Shown here in pieces: positions 22,669-31,655 of a stretch of 35,009 nucleotides of DNA (position 1 is its first letter; each line of letters starts with the position of its first letter). The notes under the pieces are model-generated. The model was not told where the DNA came from. It saw nothing but the letters and a program-made list of their open reading frames with translations, and did no database searches. Made by a program: the position numbers and the translations under genes. Source of the stretch: Longispora albida DSM 44784 (GTDB lineage Bacteria > Actinomycetota > Actinomycetes > Mycobacteriales > Micromonosporaceae); the NCBI RefSeq assembly GCF_000379825.1, contig NZ_KB903837.1, positions 343,194 through 378,202 on the forward strand, written 5' to 3'.

Positions 22669-24861
22669 CTAGCTGCCCGCGTTCCGGAGCCTGGCCTGTT
22701 CCTCGTGGACGATCTGGCGGGCCAGGCGTTCCTCGGAGATGTCGACCGCGTCCGGTGTGGAGTCGGCGACGTCGCTGCGCCGGGCGTAGGAGTCGAAGAG
22801 CCGTGACTTGCGGCCCAGCAGCTGGAGCATCCGCTCGTCCACGCCCCCGGGTGTCAGCAGCCGGTGTACCTGGACCGGGCGGACCTGGCCCATCCGGTGC
22901 GCGCGGGCGATCGCCTGCTGTTCCATCGTCGGCTTGATCTGGGGTTCGCAGATCACGACGACCGAGGCGGCCTGCATGTTGAGCCCGACACCGCCGGCCT
23001 GGATCTGGCTGAGCAGCACGGCGTGTCCTGGCCTGGTGGTGAACTCGTCGACGATCGCCTGGCGGCGGGCCGCTGGTACGTTGCCGGAGATCTGGCCGGA
23101 CACGTGCGCGCCGAGAGCCTGGTGGACGGTGTTCAGGACGTCGCGGAAGTAGGAGAAGACAACGACTTTCAGGTGGTTGGCCGCTGCCTCGGCGACCAGC
23201 TCGCGGAGCCGTTCGAGCTTCGCGGAGTGCGGGGGGTGGGCGTACGCCGCCCTGCGCATGGCCATGAAGTTGCCGGCCTCGACTGCCGCCCGGTACGCGG
23301 ACAGGTCGGTGGCGCTCGGCTCTTCCCATTCGTCGGTCTCGATGAGGTCGGGAAGTTCTGGGAGGACGTCCTCCTGGTTGCGGCGGAGGTAGGCTGGCGC
23401 GACGGCCATCCGGAACGCGCGCGAACCGGCCACGGCGTCCGAGCCCTCGATGCTGCCGAGCAGGCCAGGCTGGAGGTAGCCGACGAGGTTGCGGAACTCG
23501 GCGACCCGGTTCTCCATCGGGGTACCGGTGAGGAACAGGACCCGGCCGCCACTGCCCAGCCACGCGTGCACGGCCTTCGACCGGCGGGTGTCCGGGTTCT
23601 TGACGTAGTGGGCCTCGTCGACGACCACCATCCCGACCGACCCCGGCGCGAGCGGCGCGAAGTTGTGCAGCACGTCGAATGTGGTGATGGCGACGCCACC
23701 GTTCTCGCGCCAGTCGCTGAAGGCCGCCTCCCGGTCGGGCCCGTGCATCGGTACGACGCGGAGCTGGCTTCGGCCCTGCACCTCCCGGGTCCAGTTGACC
23801 AGCACGCTGGCCGGGCAGACGACGAGCAGGTGGGACGCGCCCCGTGCGGCGACGTGCGCGAGGGCCGCGATGGCCTGGATCGTCTTCCCGAGCCCCATCT
23901 CGTCGCCGAGGATCACGCGCCGCTGGACGAGCGCGAAACGCGCGCCGAAGGACTGGTACCCGCGCAGCGACACCCGCAGGTACTTCTCGTCGAGCGGCTG
24001 CTCGTTGACCCGCGCCGCGACCTCGCCGGGCAGGAAGCCCTGTGCCGCCTGCGCGTCCGGCTTCCGCCCGGAGATCTCGGCGATCAGGCTGTAGTACTCC
24101 GCTGACCGGACCTCGAAGTCCACCCAGGCGGCCTCGGCTGGCGCCGGGGCGTCCACGAGGTGCACGTGAGCCTGGCTGAGCAGCAGTGTGGTGTCCTGAG
24201 CGGCCTCGTTCCGGAGTGTGCGGTCCAGCTCGTGCACGGCGGCTGCGGAGGCGTCACGGCGTGCCCGGCCCGCGAACAGGCCCCGGAGGAATCCGGTCGC
24301 GGGCCTGGCGGCGTGGACGAGCGCGGGCAGAGTGCTTGCGAGCCGCTGAGCCGTGCTGAGCGCCCTGCGCAGGTCCGGCTCGGCGCGGATCAGGGTGCGT
24401 AGCGCGACCACCAGCCCTGACGTGTTCTCGTCACGGTCGCCGACGGCCAGCCGGACGGTCAGGATCTCCTCGACGGCCTTGGCGATCTGCCCGGCCGCGG
24501 CGAGCGCCTGGTCCGCTGTCTGCGCGCCCACCCCGTTGACCTGGTAGAGGGCTGGGCGCGTGGCCCGGTAGACGTGGCCGACGGTCGTGTAGCCGGCGGC
24601 TTCGAGCGCCCCGAGCCGCAGGCGGCCCTCGGTGACCTCCTTGAGCCGGGTGACGGGTATCCGGTCGAGCTCGGTGGCGATCAGGCCGGCCTGCACGGAG
24701 TCCAGCGCCGTGCGAGCGGCGGACATGGCCAGTTCGTGGGCTGCGAGCAGCGCGGTCGCCGTGTCGTGCAGCCGACGGGCGCCGCCGACGAGGGCCTTCG
24801 CTTCGCTGCGGGACAACGGATCGCCGGTCATGGGCGAACTGCTCGACATGGGACCCATCAT
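22669..24861 (-). CDS. SNF2/SWI2-family DEAD-like helicase
   Basis: 730 residues. The N-terminus (1-150) is helical, with a helix-hairpin-helix-like LYQVNGVGAQTADQAL near 105-120. The SNF2 ATPase core has motif I GDEMGLGKT (319-327), motif II DEAH (415-418, VVVDEAHYVKN), motif III LTGTPMEN and motifs V-VI QIQAGGVGLNMQAA and QAIARAHRMGQ. Bacterial SNF2 proteins translocate on double-stranded DNA, sometimes acting with RNA polymerase. Several in-frame ATGs cluster at the start; 24861 is the longest. It is divergent from the HelD-like gene. Confidence 0.92.
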   Translation of the reverse strand: MMGPMSSSSPMTGDPLSRSEAKALVGGARRLHDTATALLAAHELAMSAARTALDSVQAGLIATELDRIPVTRLKEVTEGRLRLGALEAAGYTTVGHVYRATRPALYQVNGVGAQTADQALAAAGQIAKAVEEILTVRLAVGDRDENTSGLVVALRTLIRAEPDLRRALSTAQRLASTLPALVHAARPATGFLRGLFAGRARRDASAAAVHELDRTLRNEAAQDTTLLLSQAHVHLVDAPAPAEAAWVDFEVRSAEYYSLIAEISGRKPDAQAAQGFLPGEVAARVNEQPLDEKYLRVSLRGYQSFGARFALVQRRVILGDEMGLGKTIQAIAALAHVAARGASHLLVVCPASVLVNWTREVQGRSQLRVVPMHGPDREAAFSDWRENGGVAITTFDVLHNFAPLAPGSVGMVVVDEAHYVKNPDTRRSKAVHAWLGSGGRVLFLTGTPMENRVAEFRNLVGYLQPGLLGSIEGSDAVAGSRAFRMAVAPAYLRRNQEDVLPELPDLIETDEWEEPSATDLSAYRAAVEAGNFMAMRRAAYAHPPHSAKLERLRELVAEAAANHLKVVVFSYFRDVLNTVHQALGAHVSGQISGNVPAARRQAIVDEFTTRPGHAVLLSQIQAGGVGLNMQAASVVVICEPQIKPTMEQQAIARAHRMGQVRPVQVHRLLTPGGVDERMLQLLGRKSRLFDSYARRSDVADSTPDAVDISEERLARQIVHEEQARLRNAGS

Positions 24862-25033
24862 CGTTCATCAGCCCCGGTGGCGTGGCTCTGGCGGTGGCCG
24901 CCGTAAACCAGTTGCGGCCGGGCGGGCCCGCGCGTAGCCTCGCGATCCTTCTGGCCGGCCCCGTTTCCGCCGCCGGCCACCAGCCAGGCCCGGTGGGCAG
25001 TGCCCGGGACGAGGCTGTGACATGTGGCTGCCG

Positions 25034-25067
25034 ATCCATGATCCACGCGAATCCATGATCCATGCGA
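25034..25067. repeat. Tandem 17-bp direct repeat in helicase intergenic region
   Basis: ATCCATGATCCACGCGA (25034-25050) is followed immediately by ATCCATGATCCATGCGA (25051-25067), identical at 16 of 17 positions. It lies just before the HelD-like start and is lower in GC than its surroundings. It could be a regulator binding site for either divergent gene. Confidence 0.7.
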
Positions 25068-25082
25068 AGGGACAGCTCCGGC

Positions 25083-27119
25083 ATGCACACATCCCAGATC
25101 GAGGCCGAGGCCGCATACCTGGCTTCCGCCAGGGCGGAACTCGCGCGGATGCGCGCCGACGTGCTCGCGACCGAGACCCCAGAGTTCGTTTCCGGTACCG
25201 ACGAGGTCTGGTTCAACACGATGTACCGGATGGCCAGAGCCCGCCGGGGCCGCGACCTCGTGGACCTGCCGGGCACGCCGCTGTTCTTCGGCAGGCTCGA
25301 CTACGACCCGGGCCTGGCCGGGGACGACGGCGAGGAGCGGGTCTACATCGGACGCCGGCACGTCCGCGACTCCGAGGGCCGTCCGCTGGTGGTCGACTGG
25401 CGCGCGCCGATCTCGACGCCGTTCTACCGGGCGACCAGGGAGGACCGGCAGGGAGTCCGGCTGCGCCGCCGGTTCGGGTTCTCCGATGGCGGGGAGCTGA
25501 CCGCCTTCGAGGACGAACCGCTGGCCGGTGGCGGTGGCGGTGGCGGGGAGCCGGGGACGCTGCTCGCCCAGGAGATCGAGCGGACCCGGTCGGGTTCGAT
25601 GCGCGACATCGTGGCGACCATCCAGCCGGAGCAGGACGAGCTGGTCCGGGCACCCTCGCAGCCGAGTATCTGCGTCCAGGGCGCCCCGGGAACAGGCAAG
25701 ACGGCCGTCGGCCTGCACCGGCTCGCCTATCTCCTGTTCAACGAGGGGCACCGGCTGACCGGCGGCGTGACCGTCGTCGGCCCCAACACGTCCTTCCTCT
25801 CCTACATCCGGCACGTGCTGCCCACGCTCGGCGAGGCCTCCGTCCAGCAGCGGACGATCGACGAGCTGATCGAGCGGCCGGCGACCGGTGCGGACACTCC
25901 GGAGGCCGTCCGGGTCAAGGGCGACGCCCGCATGGCCGAAGTGCTGCACCGTGCACTGTGGAGTCACCTTTCCGAGCCGGGTGAGGATCTCGTGTACGTG
26001 CACGGTTCGACCCGGCACCGTGTGGACCGCGAGGACGTGGCGAAGGCGATGGCCGACCTGCGTACCGGCATCCGCTACGCCTCCGGCCGCGACGCCCTCG
26101 GCCAGCGCCTCTCCAGCCTCGTGCTGTCCAGGATGGAGGCGCGCGGAGCCTCGCCTGACGACCGGGAGCAGCGGGCCGTGACCCGGTCCAAGCCGGTACG
26201 CGACATGCTGAATGCCCTGTGGCCCAAGGTCACCCCCGAGCAGGTCCTCTTCGAGGTGCTGTCGAGCCCGGAACGGCTCGCCGCCGCAGCCGGCGGAATT
26301 CTCACCGAAGCCGAGCAGGCGGCCCTGCTCTGGCCGAAGCCGTACCGGTCGGCGAAGTCCGCCAAGTGGTCGCCGGCCGACGTCGTCCTGCTCGACGAGC
26401 TGGCCGGGCTGATCGACCGGTCCCCGTCCCTGAGCCACCTGATGGTCGACGAGGCCCAGGACCTCAGCCCGATGCAGTGCAGGGCGCTGGGCAGGCGCTG
26501 CGCCGGCGGCTCGGTCACGGTACTGGGCGACATCGCTCAGGGCACGAGCCCGTGGGCCACCGGTACCTGGGACCCGGTGCTGGCCCACCTCAGCAAGCCC
26601 GATGCCCGGCTGGCCGTGCTGGGCCGGAGCTTCCGGGTGCCGGGGGAGATCCTGGAGTACGCGGCCCGGCTGCTGCCCGCCATCGCGCCAGGCCTCGGCG
26701 CACCGGAGTCCGTCCGGCATGCCGCCGGCGCACTGCGGATCACGCACTCCACTCCGGACCATGCGTTCGAGGTCCTGCTGGCCGCGTGCCGGGAAGCGGC
26801 CGCTGGCGGGGGCTCCACCGGGCTGATCGCCGCCGACGCCGACATCGAGGCGCTGTGCGAGCGGCTCGGCGCGGCCGGGATCGAGCCGGCCCTGCTCGGC
26901 GGGGACGAGGACGCGCTGGAGTCCGGCCGGCTGATCTGCGTACCGGCGGGCCTGGCCAAGGGCCTGGAGTTCGACACCGTGATCCTCGCCGAGCCCGGCC
27001 GGATCGCCGCGGCGGAGGAGCGCGGGCTGCACCGGCTCTACGTCGCGCTCACCCGCGCGGTCAGCGCTCTGCACATCGTGCACGCCGAGCCACTGCCCGA
27101 GCAGCTGATCGGCGGTTGA
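25083..27119 (+). CDS. helD: HelD-type UvrD-like helicase (RNA polymerase recycling factor)
   Basis: About 678 residues. An N-terminal helical arm (1-60, IEAEAAYLASARAELARMRA) precedes DWRAPISTPFY, a signature of HelD proteins. The SF1 core has Walker A GAPGTGKT (200-207), Walker B MVDEAQDLSP and a C-terminal motif GLAKGLEFDTVILAEP with YVALTRAV. HelD/HelR frees stalled or rifampicin-bound RNA polymerase from DNA using ATP. ATG 25083 is preferred over 25062, which falls in the repeat. A Gly-rich stretch near 149-157 replaces a loop. No rifamycin-associated 19-bp element was found upstream. Confidence 0.9.
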   Translation: MHTSQIEAEAAYLASARAELARMRADVLATETPEFVSGTDEVWFNTMYRMARARRGRDLVDLPGTPLFFGRLDYDPGLAGDDGEERVYIGRRHVRDSEGRPLVVDWRAPISTPFYRATREDRQGVRLRRRFGFSDGGELTAFEDEPLAGGGGGGGEPGTLLAQEIERTRSGSMRDIVATIQPEQDELVRAPSQPSICVQGAPGTGKTAVGLHRLAYLLFNEGHRLTGGVTVVGPNTSFLSYIRHVLPTLGEASVQQRTIDELIERPATGADTPEAVRVKGDARMAEVLHRALWSHLSEPGEDLVYVHGSTRHRVDREDVAKAMADLRTGIRYASGRDALGQRLSSLVLSRMEARGASPDDREQRAVTRSKPVRDMLNALWPKVTPEQVLFEVLSSPERLAAAAGGILTEAEQAALLWPKPYRSAKSAKWSPADVVLLDELAGLIDRSPSLSHLMVDEAQDLSPMQCRALGRRCAGGSVTVLGDIAQGTSPWATGTWDPVLAHLSKPDARLAVLGRSFRVPGEILEYAARLLPAIAPGLGAPESVRHAAGALRITHSTPDHAFEVLLAACREAAAGGGSTGLIAADADIEALCERLGAAGIEPALLGGDEDALESGRLICVPAGLAKGLEFDTVILAEPGRIAAAEERGLHRLYVALTRAVSALHIVHAEPLPEQLIGG

Positions 27120-27148
27120 GAGGGCGCCTCAGCGGGTACACCAGAAGA

Positions 27149-27808
27149 ATGCTGAGTGGCACTCTCGTGCGCATAGCGGCAGCTGGCGTGACCCTGGAAG
27201 CCGATCTGGACGTCCCGGAAGACGCGAGCGGGGTGGTGTTGTTCGCGCATGACAGCGGTAGCTCGCGGCTGAGCCCCCGTGACCGGATGGTCGCGGGGCG
27301 GCTGCGCGCGGCGGGGCTGGGCACCGTGCTCGCCGACCTGCTGACACCGGCGGAGGTGACCAGGGACGCGCTGACGGCCCGGTGGCGGTTCGACATCGGG
27401 ATGATGGCGGGCCGGGTGGCCGGGATCGTGGACTTGCTGGGGGAGTACCCAGCCACGGCAGGCCTCCCGCTCGGGCTGTCCGGCGCGAGCACGGGTGCCG
27501 CCGCTGCGCTGGTCGCGGCGGCCCAGCGGCCCGAGGCTGTCCGCGCCGTCGTGTCGAGGAGCGGCCGGACCGACCTGGCCGGGAGCCTGCTGGCGGAGGT
27601 GACGGCACCGGTCCTGCTGATCGTCGGCGGCCACGACGAGGTGGTGATCGAACTCAACCAGCAGGCAGCCGGAATCCTGCCCGGCGTTGTGGGACTGCAC
27701 ATCGTCCCCGGGGCCACGCACTTGTTCGCCGAGCCGGACGCGCTGGAGGAAGCCGCCGATCAGACCGTGGAGTGGTTCACGAGACACCTGTCGCCCGAAG
27801 CCTCCTGA
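27149..27808 (+). CDS. Alpha/beta hydrolase (dienelactone hydrolase-like)
   Basis: 219 residues. The apparent catalytic triad is Ser114 in SGASTG, Asp163 in VGGHDEVV and His191 in PGATHLF. AHDSGSSRLSPRDR after the second strand is typical of the dienelactone-hydrolase-related group that in some actinobacteria is fused to a phosphoribosyltransferase; here it is free-standing. An oxyanion-hole His precedes DSGSS. It lies 29 bases after the HelD-like gene and is possibly co-transcribed. Substrate unknown. Confidence 0.87.
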   Translation: MLSGTLVRIAAAGVTLEADLDVPEDASGVVLFAHDSGSSRLSPRDRMVAGRLRAAGLGTVLADLLTPAEVTRDALTARWRFDIGMMAGRVAGIVDLLGEYPATAGLPLGLSGASTGAAAALVAAAQRPEAVRAVVSRSGRTDLAGSLLAEVTAPVLLIVGGHDEVVIELNQQAAGILPGVVGLHIVPGATHLFAEPDALEEAADQTVEWFTRHLSPEAS

Positions 27809-27811
27809 GCC

Positions 27812-28645
27812 TCACAGCATCGGCCTGCCTCCCGTGACCGGGAGGACCGCGCCGGTGATGTAGCTGGCCTCGTCGGAGGCGAGCAGCACGTAGGCTGGCG
27901 CGACCTCGGCCGGCTGGCCGGGCCTGCCGAGCGGGGTGTTCTCCCCGAACTTCTCGACGTGCTCCGGTGACATCGTCGACGGGATCAGCGGCGTCCAGAT
28001 CGGGCCGGGCGCGACGGCGTTCACCCGGATGCCCCGGTCGGCGAGCATCTGCGCGAGGCCTGCCGTGAAGTTGCTGATGGCGCCCTTCGTCGCGGCGTAC
28101 GGCAGCAGGTACGGTTTGGGGGCGTCGCCCTGGATCGAGCTGGTGTTGATGATCGAACCGCCGTCGCCCATGTGCGGCAGGCAGGCCTTGACCAGGCGGA
28201 ACATCGCGGTGATGTTCACGTCGAAGGTGTGCGTCCACTCCTCGTCCGAGATCTCCTCGAAGGTGTCGAACGTCAGCTGGTGCGCAGCGTTGTTGACCAG
28301 GATGTCGACCTGCCCGAACTCCGAAGCCGCCCGCCCGGCGATCGCCTCGCACTGGCGGCGGCTCGCGATGTCACCCGGTACGAGCACTGCGGCGCGGCCA
28401 GCCTCGGTGACCAGGTTCGCGGTGCCGCGGGCGTCCTCGTGCTCGGACAGGTACGAGATCAGCACGTCGCAGCCTTCCCGGGCGAACGCGATCGCGACAG
28501 CCCGGCCGATGCCGCTGTCGCCTCCCGTGATGACCGCCTTCTTGCCCGTAAGCCGTCCACTGCCCACATAGGACTCTTCGCCGTGGTCCGGCTTGTCGCG
28601 CATCAGCCCGAGTGTCCCGGGCGGTTCCTGCTGCCGTTCCGCCAT
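27812..28645 (-). CDS. SDR oxidoreductase, general-stress (YhdF/YdaD-like) type
   Basis: 277 residues. An N-terminal extension with DKPDHGEESYVGSGRL is diagnostic of the stress-associated SDR subgroup. TGGDSGIG is at 40-47, NNAAHQ at 118-123, and the catalytic residues are Ser170, Tyr183 and Lys187 (YAATK). NAD(P)-dependent; substrate not established for the subgroup. ATG at 28645 is chosen; GTG 28654 is also possible. It is divergent from the PfkB-SurE pair and tail-to-tail with the hydrolase gene. Confidence 0.92.
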   Translation of the reverse strand: MAERQQEPPGTLGLMRDKPDHGEESYVGSGRLTGKKAVITGGDSGIGRAVAIAFAREGCDVLISYLSEHEDARGTANLVTEAGRAAVLVPGDIASRRQCEAIAGRAASEFGQVDILVNNAAHQLTFDTFEEISDEEWTHTFDVNITAMFRLVKACLPHMGDGGSIINTSSIQGDAPKPYLLPYAATKGAISNFTAGLAQMLADRGIRVNAVAPGPIWTPLIPSTMSPEHVEKFGENTPLGRPGQPAEVAPAYVLLASDEASYITGAVLPVTGGRPML

Positions 28646-28750
28646 CGTCCTCACCCGCTCCCCGCGATCGCTCCTCAGAGTGAGGTTTGCCCAGCCCGCC
28701 CGGGGCGGAAACCTGGGTTTCGGCAGCTCATAGCCGGGTAATCACCAGGT

Positions 28751-29761
28751 ATGACCGGTGGTGAGGCCGGACGGGTTGTCGTGTTCGCCCCGTCTCCGGT
28801 ACTGACGGTCGCGATCGAGGACCGTGGCGGGCAGCCCGACGTGCACGTCCACGCGGGCGGGCAGGGCGTGTGGCAGGCACGGATGGTGCAGGCGCTCGGC
28901 GTGCCGGTCATCCTCTGCGCGGCGCTCGGCGGCGAGACGGGCCGCGTCCTGCGGCACCTCGTGGCCGACGAGGGCATCGACGTCGTCCACGTGGACGGGG
29001 CGTTCTCGAACGGCGCGTACGTGCACGACCGGCGCAGCGGGGAACGAGTCACCATCGCGGAGGGACCCGGCGACGTGCTGCCCCGCCACACCATGGACGA
29101 GTTGTACGGACTGACCGTCACCGAAGCGCTCAACGCGGCCGTCGCGATCCTCAGCGGGCCGGTCAGCGCCGAGGTACCAGACCAGGTGTACGAGCGGCTC
29201 GCCGCCGACCTGTCCGGCAACGGCAGCCTGGTCGTCGCGGACCTCTCCGGTACCCGCCTGGCAGCAGCCCTGGCCGGCGGGCTCGCCGTCCTCAAGGTCA
29301 GCCACGAGGAACTCGGGCTCGACGGCACCGACGTCCCGGCCCTGGCACGGGAGATGGCCCGGCTGCGCCAGGCGGGCGCCGGTACCGTGATCGTGTCCCG
29401 CGCCGAGCTGCCAGCCCTGCTGCTGACGCCGGAGGGCCTGAGCGAGGTACGGATGCCCCGGATGGCGGTGGCCGACCCGCGCGGGGCCGGCGACTCCATG
29501 ACGGCGGGCATCGCGGCCGGGCTGGCGCGCGGGCTGGCAGTACCCGAGGCGGTCAGGGTCGGGGCTGCCGCCGGAGCGCTGAACGTCACCCGGCGCGGGC
29601 TCGGCACCGGCGATCCCGGGGCGATCGCCAAGCTGACCACCCGGGTCGTCCTGCACGCGCTCGACGCGACGCCGGTACCCGAGCCGGCACAGGTCACCAC
29701 CCCGGAGGAACTGGCGGCGAACCTCACTCCACAAGGGACAGACGATGGGGCCGGGCGATGA
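28751..29761 (+). CDS. PfkB-family sugar kinase (1-phosphofructokinase-like)
   Basis: 336 residues of the ribokinase/PfkB fold. The N-terminal FAPSPVLTVAIED resembles the substrate loop of 1-phosphofructokinase/tagatose-6-phosphate kinases. GGQGVWQARMVQALGVPV is the first PfkB signature region. DPRGAGDSMTAGIAAGLARG is the second, with catalytic Asp in GAGD. It would phosphorylate a sugar or sugar phosphate with ATP. Its stop overlaps the SurE start (ATGA, 29758-29761), so kinase and phosphatase are made together. Confidence 0.88.
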   Translation: MTGGEAGRVVVFAPSPVLTVAIEDRGGQPDVHVHAGGQGVWQARMVQALGVPVILCAALGGETGRVLRHLVADEGIDVVHVDGAFSNGAYVHDRRSGERVTIAEGPGDVLPRHTMDELYGLTVTEALNAAVAILSGPVSAEVPDQVYERLAADLSGNGSLVVADLSGTRLAAALAGGLAVLKVSHEELGLDGTDVPALAREMARLRQAGAGTVIVSRAELPALLLTPEGLSEVRMPRMAVADPRGAGDSMTAGIAAGLARGLAVPEAVRVGAAAGALNVTRRGLGTGDPGAIAKLTTRVVLHALDATPVPEPAQVTTPEELAANLTPQGTDDGAGR

Positions 29762-30495
29762 CGGCGCCACTCGCCCTCGTCACCAACGACGACGGGATCG
29801 GCTCACCGGGGCTGGCCGTCCTCGCTGAGGCAGCGGCCCGGCAGGGCTGGCGGGTCGTGATCGCGGCACCCGCGAGCCAGGCCAGTGGTACCGGGGCAGG
29901 GGTGACAGCTGTGGCGGGCCACGACGGCCACATCCCGATCACGCGGCAGCCGGACGGCTCCTACGCCGTCGAGGCCACCCCGGCGATGATCACGCTGCTC
30001 GCCCTGCACGGCGCGTTCGGCGGCCCGCCCGGCATCGTCCTGTCCGGGGTGAACCGTGGCGCGAACATCGGGCGGGCGATCCTGCACTCCGGCACGGTCG
30101 GCGCGGCTCTGACGGCCGCCTACCACGGGGTGCCGGCCCTGGCCGCCTCGCTCGACGTCGGGCTCGGTGCCGTGACCGAACCGCGGTGGGACGAGGCCGG
30201 CGCGATCACCAGCCAGGTACTGCCCCGGCTCCGTGAACTCGCTCCGGGAACCGTGCTCAACCTGAACGTGCCGGGCAACGGCCGGGTGCTCGGGCTGCGG
30301 ACGGCCAGGCTGGCCACCTTCGGCACCGTCCAGATCAGCCTCGCCGAACACGGCGAGGACTTCGTCCGCACCGAACTCACCGAGACGGCGGGTGAGCGCG
30401 AGGACGACGACACCGACCTCGTCCTGCTCACCGCCGGCTGGGCCACGATCACCGTGGTCGAGGCGATCACGGAACGGCCGCCCGACTCCGGCTGA
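29758..30495 (+). CDS. surE: SurE-type 5'/3'-nucleotidase (survival protein E)
   Basis: 245 residues. The metal-binding TNDDGIGSPGL (Asp11, Asp12) opens the protein, and SGVNRGANIGRAILHSGTVG is the second metal/active-site motif of SurE. Family enzymes dephosphorylate nucleoside monophosphates and other phospho-compounds using divalent metal. It starts within the PfkB stop codon. The direct fusion of expression with a sugar kinase suggests a shared phosphosugar or nucleoside pathway rather than the stationary-phase role seen in E. coli. Confidence 0.92.
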   Translation: MTAPLALVTNDDGIGSPGLAVLAEAAARQGWRVVIAAPASQASGTGAGVTAVAGHDGHIPITRQPDGSYAVEATPAMITLLALHGAFGGPPGIVLSGVNRGANIGRAILHSGTVGAALTAAYHGVPALAASLDVGLGAVTEPRWDEAGAITSQVLPRLRELAPGTVLNLNVPGNGRVLGLRTARLATFGTVQISLAEHGEDFVRTELTETAGEREDDDTDLVLLTAGWATITVVEAITERPPDSG

Positions 30496-30584
30496 CGTTT
30501 GGCCAGGCCGGCCGGAGGGTATGCCAGCGTCGTGGCCGGTTCGCCGGTGAACCCCCGTGCACCGCGGACCGGCCACTGCCGTAG

Positions 30585-30767
30585 TCAGGCGCGAGGCTTG
30601 CCGTTGCTCTTCCGGACGGCGTCGCGCTGCGTCAACGCGGCCGTGTCCTTGCGTGCCTGCCGGTCGGCCTTGCGGTGGTGCGCGGTGCCGCTGCGCGGGT
30701 CACCTTCGGCGACGTCGTCGTGCGGCTGCGCGTCCGGTACATCCGTGAAGTCATTGTTCTTGGACAT
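30585..30767 (-). CDS. Small hydrophilic hypothetical protein
   Basis: 60 residues, highly charged, beginning MSKNNDFTDVPDAQPHDDVA and ending in a basic KSNGKPRA tail. No membrane segment or Cys. It looks disordered, like small stress or nucleoid-associated proteins of actinomycetes, but no family is recognised. No clear Shine-Dalgarno. Confidence 0.5.
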   Translation of the reverse strand: MSKNNDFTDVPDAQPHDDVAEGDPRSGTAHHRKADRQARKDTAALTQRDAVRKSNGKPRA

Positions 30768-30818
30768 GGCCAGGAACTACCCGCAGTGACCCACCCGGCA
30801 AACGTCGGCGGGCAGCGG

Positions 30819-31148
30819 TCACGGCAGCTCGAACAGCACGCCCTGCGCAGCCCCGGCCTCCAGCAGCAGATCGCCCAGCTCGGCCTGGGCCAGGCACAGG
30901 TCGCAGTCGACCGGCTCGGTGGTGAACTCGATCGCCGACAGGTCGTAGAACGACGCGGACGTGCCGCACTGGGGGAGCGGGATCTCCAGCTCGGCGCGGC
31001 CCATCCACGGGATGAGGCGGAGCTGGTGCACGTGGTGCGCCGCAGCCGCCCGCACCCGGGCGTTGCGCCCATCACCGAGCCGCCGCAGCTCCGCCGCGAA
31101 CCCTTCCAACGCCGCTACCGGCCAGACTGTGCTCACCCGTCCGATCAT
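30819..31148 (-). CDS. Hypothetical protein downstream of STAS gene
   Basis: About 109 residues from ATG 31148; start uncertain. Composition is soluble and mixed alpha/beta, with AAAAHHVHQLRLIPWMGRAE and a Cys pair in VDCDLCLAQAELGD. Not recognised. Its start lies about 20 bases after the STAS-domain gene stop on the same strand, so the two probably form one operon. Confidence 0.55.
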   Translation of the reverse strand: MIGRVSTVWPVAALEGFAAELRRLGDGRNARVRAAAAHHVHQLRLIPWMGRAELEIPLPQCGTSASFYDLSAIEFTTEPVDCDLCLAQAELGDLLLEAGAAQGVLFELP

Positions 31149-31169
31149 GCCCGGTGGGTACGACAAGAG

Positions 31170-31526
31170 TCACAGCAGCGGCGTCGTCACGGTCACCATC
31201 GGCGGCGGCATCCCGTACCGGACGGGGATGTCGGCGGTCCCGAAACGCCGCAGGGCTGTGGCGATCACCGAAGCGGGGTGCACGATCCGCATCCGCACGC
31301 CACGCGCGGCGCAGATCCGGGACTGCCCCGTCAGCACGCCGAGCCCCTCGGCCGTGAGCGCCGACAGCCGGGACATGTCGACGTCCACGACGCGGACCTG
31401 CCCGCCGGCCATCCCCTGGTTGATCAGCTCGGTGACCAGGTACGCGGCCTGCCCGTCGAACTCGCCCGACAGCCACAGGTACTGGCAGCCTGCCTCGAGC
31501 AGCTGCGCCTCGCACGCGAATCCCAT
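31170..31526 (-). CDS. STAS-domain protein (anti-sigma-factor antagonist-like)
   Basis: About 118 residues matching the STAS fold: strand YLWLSGEFDGQAAYL, then VRVVDVDMSRLSALTAEGLG, where SpoIIAA-like proteins carry the phosphorylatable Ser/Thr, then GVRMRIVHPASVIATALRRF. The usual D-x-S motif reads DMSRLSALT, so candidate phospho-residues are present. Partners would be anti-sigma factor kinases, none of which are nearby. The start is either ATG 31526 or GTG 31547; neither has a clear ribosome site. Confidence 0.7.
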   Translation of the reverse strand: MGFACEAQLLEAGCQYLWLSGEFDGQAAYLVTELINQGMAGGQVRVVDVDMSRLSALTAEGLGVLTGQSRICAARGVRMRIVHPASVIATALRRFGTADIPVRYGMPPPMVTVTTPLL

Positions 31527-31600
31527 GCCGCACCGATACCCGGGCACCCGGCACCCGAAACGCGCGCTTACCAGCCCCTGACCTGCTGGTACAGCAAAGG

Positions 31601-31635
31601 GCGGCCCCGCCCCCGGAGACCGGGAACGGGGCCGC
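31601..31635 (-). terminator. Hairpin terminator after secreted Asp-box protein
   Basis: GCGGCCCCG (31601-31609) pairs with CGGGGCCGC (31627-31635), with an inner CCCGG-AGA-CCGGG helix. It lies just downstream of the minus-strand gene ending at 31656, followed by a weak T tail on that strand. Confidence 0.7.
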
Positions 31636-31655
31636 GCTCACAGCAGGCTGGCCGG

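Noticed and set aside
24862-25082. Rifamycin-associated element upstream of the HelD gene
   Set aside because: I could not find the GGGGCTTGC...GCAAG-type inverted repeat; only the unrelated 17-bp tandem repeat is present.
25527-25549. GGTGGC tandem repeats
   Set aside because: In-frame codons for a Gly-rich loop within the HelD-like protein; no sign of an independent element.
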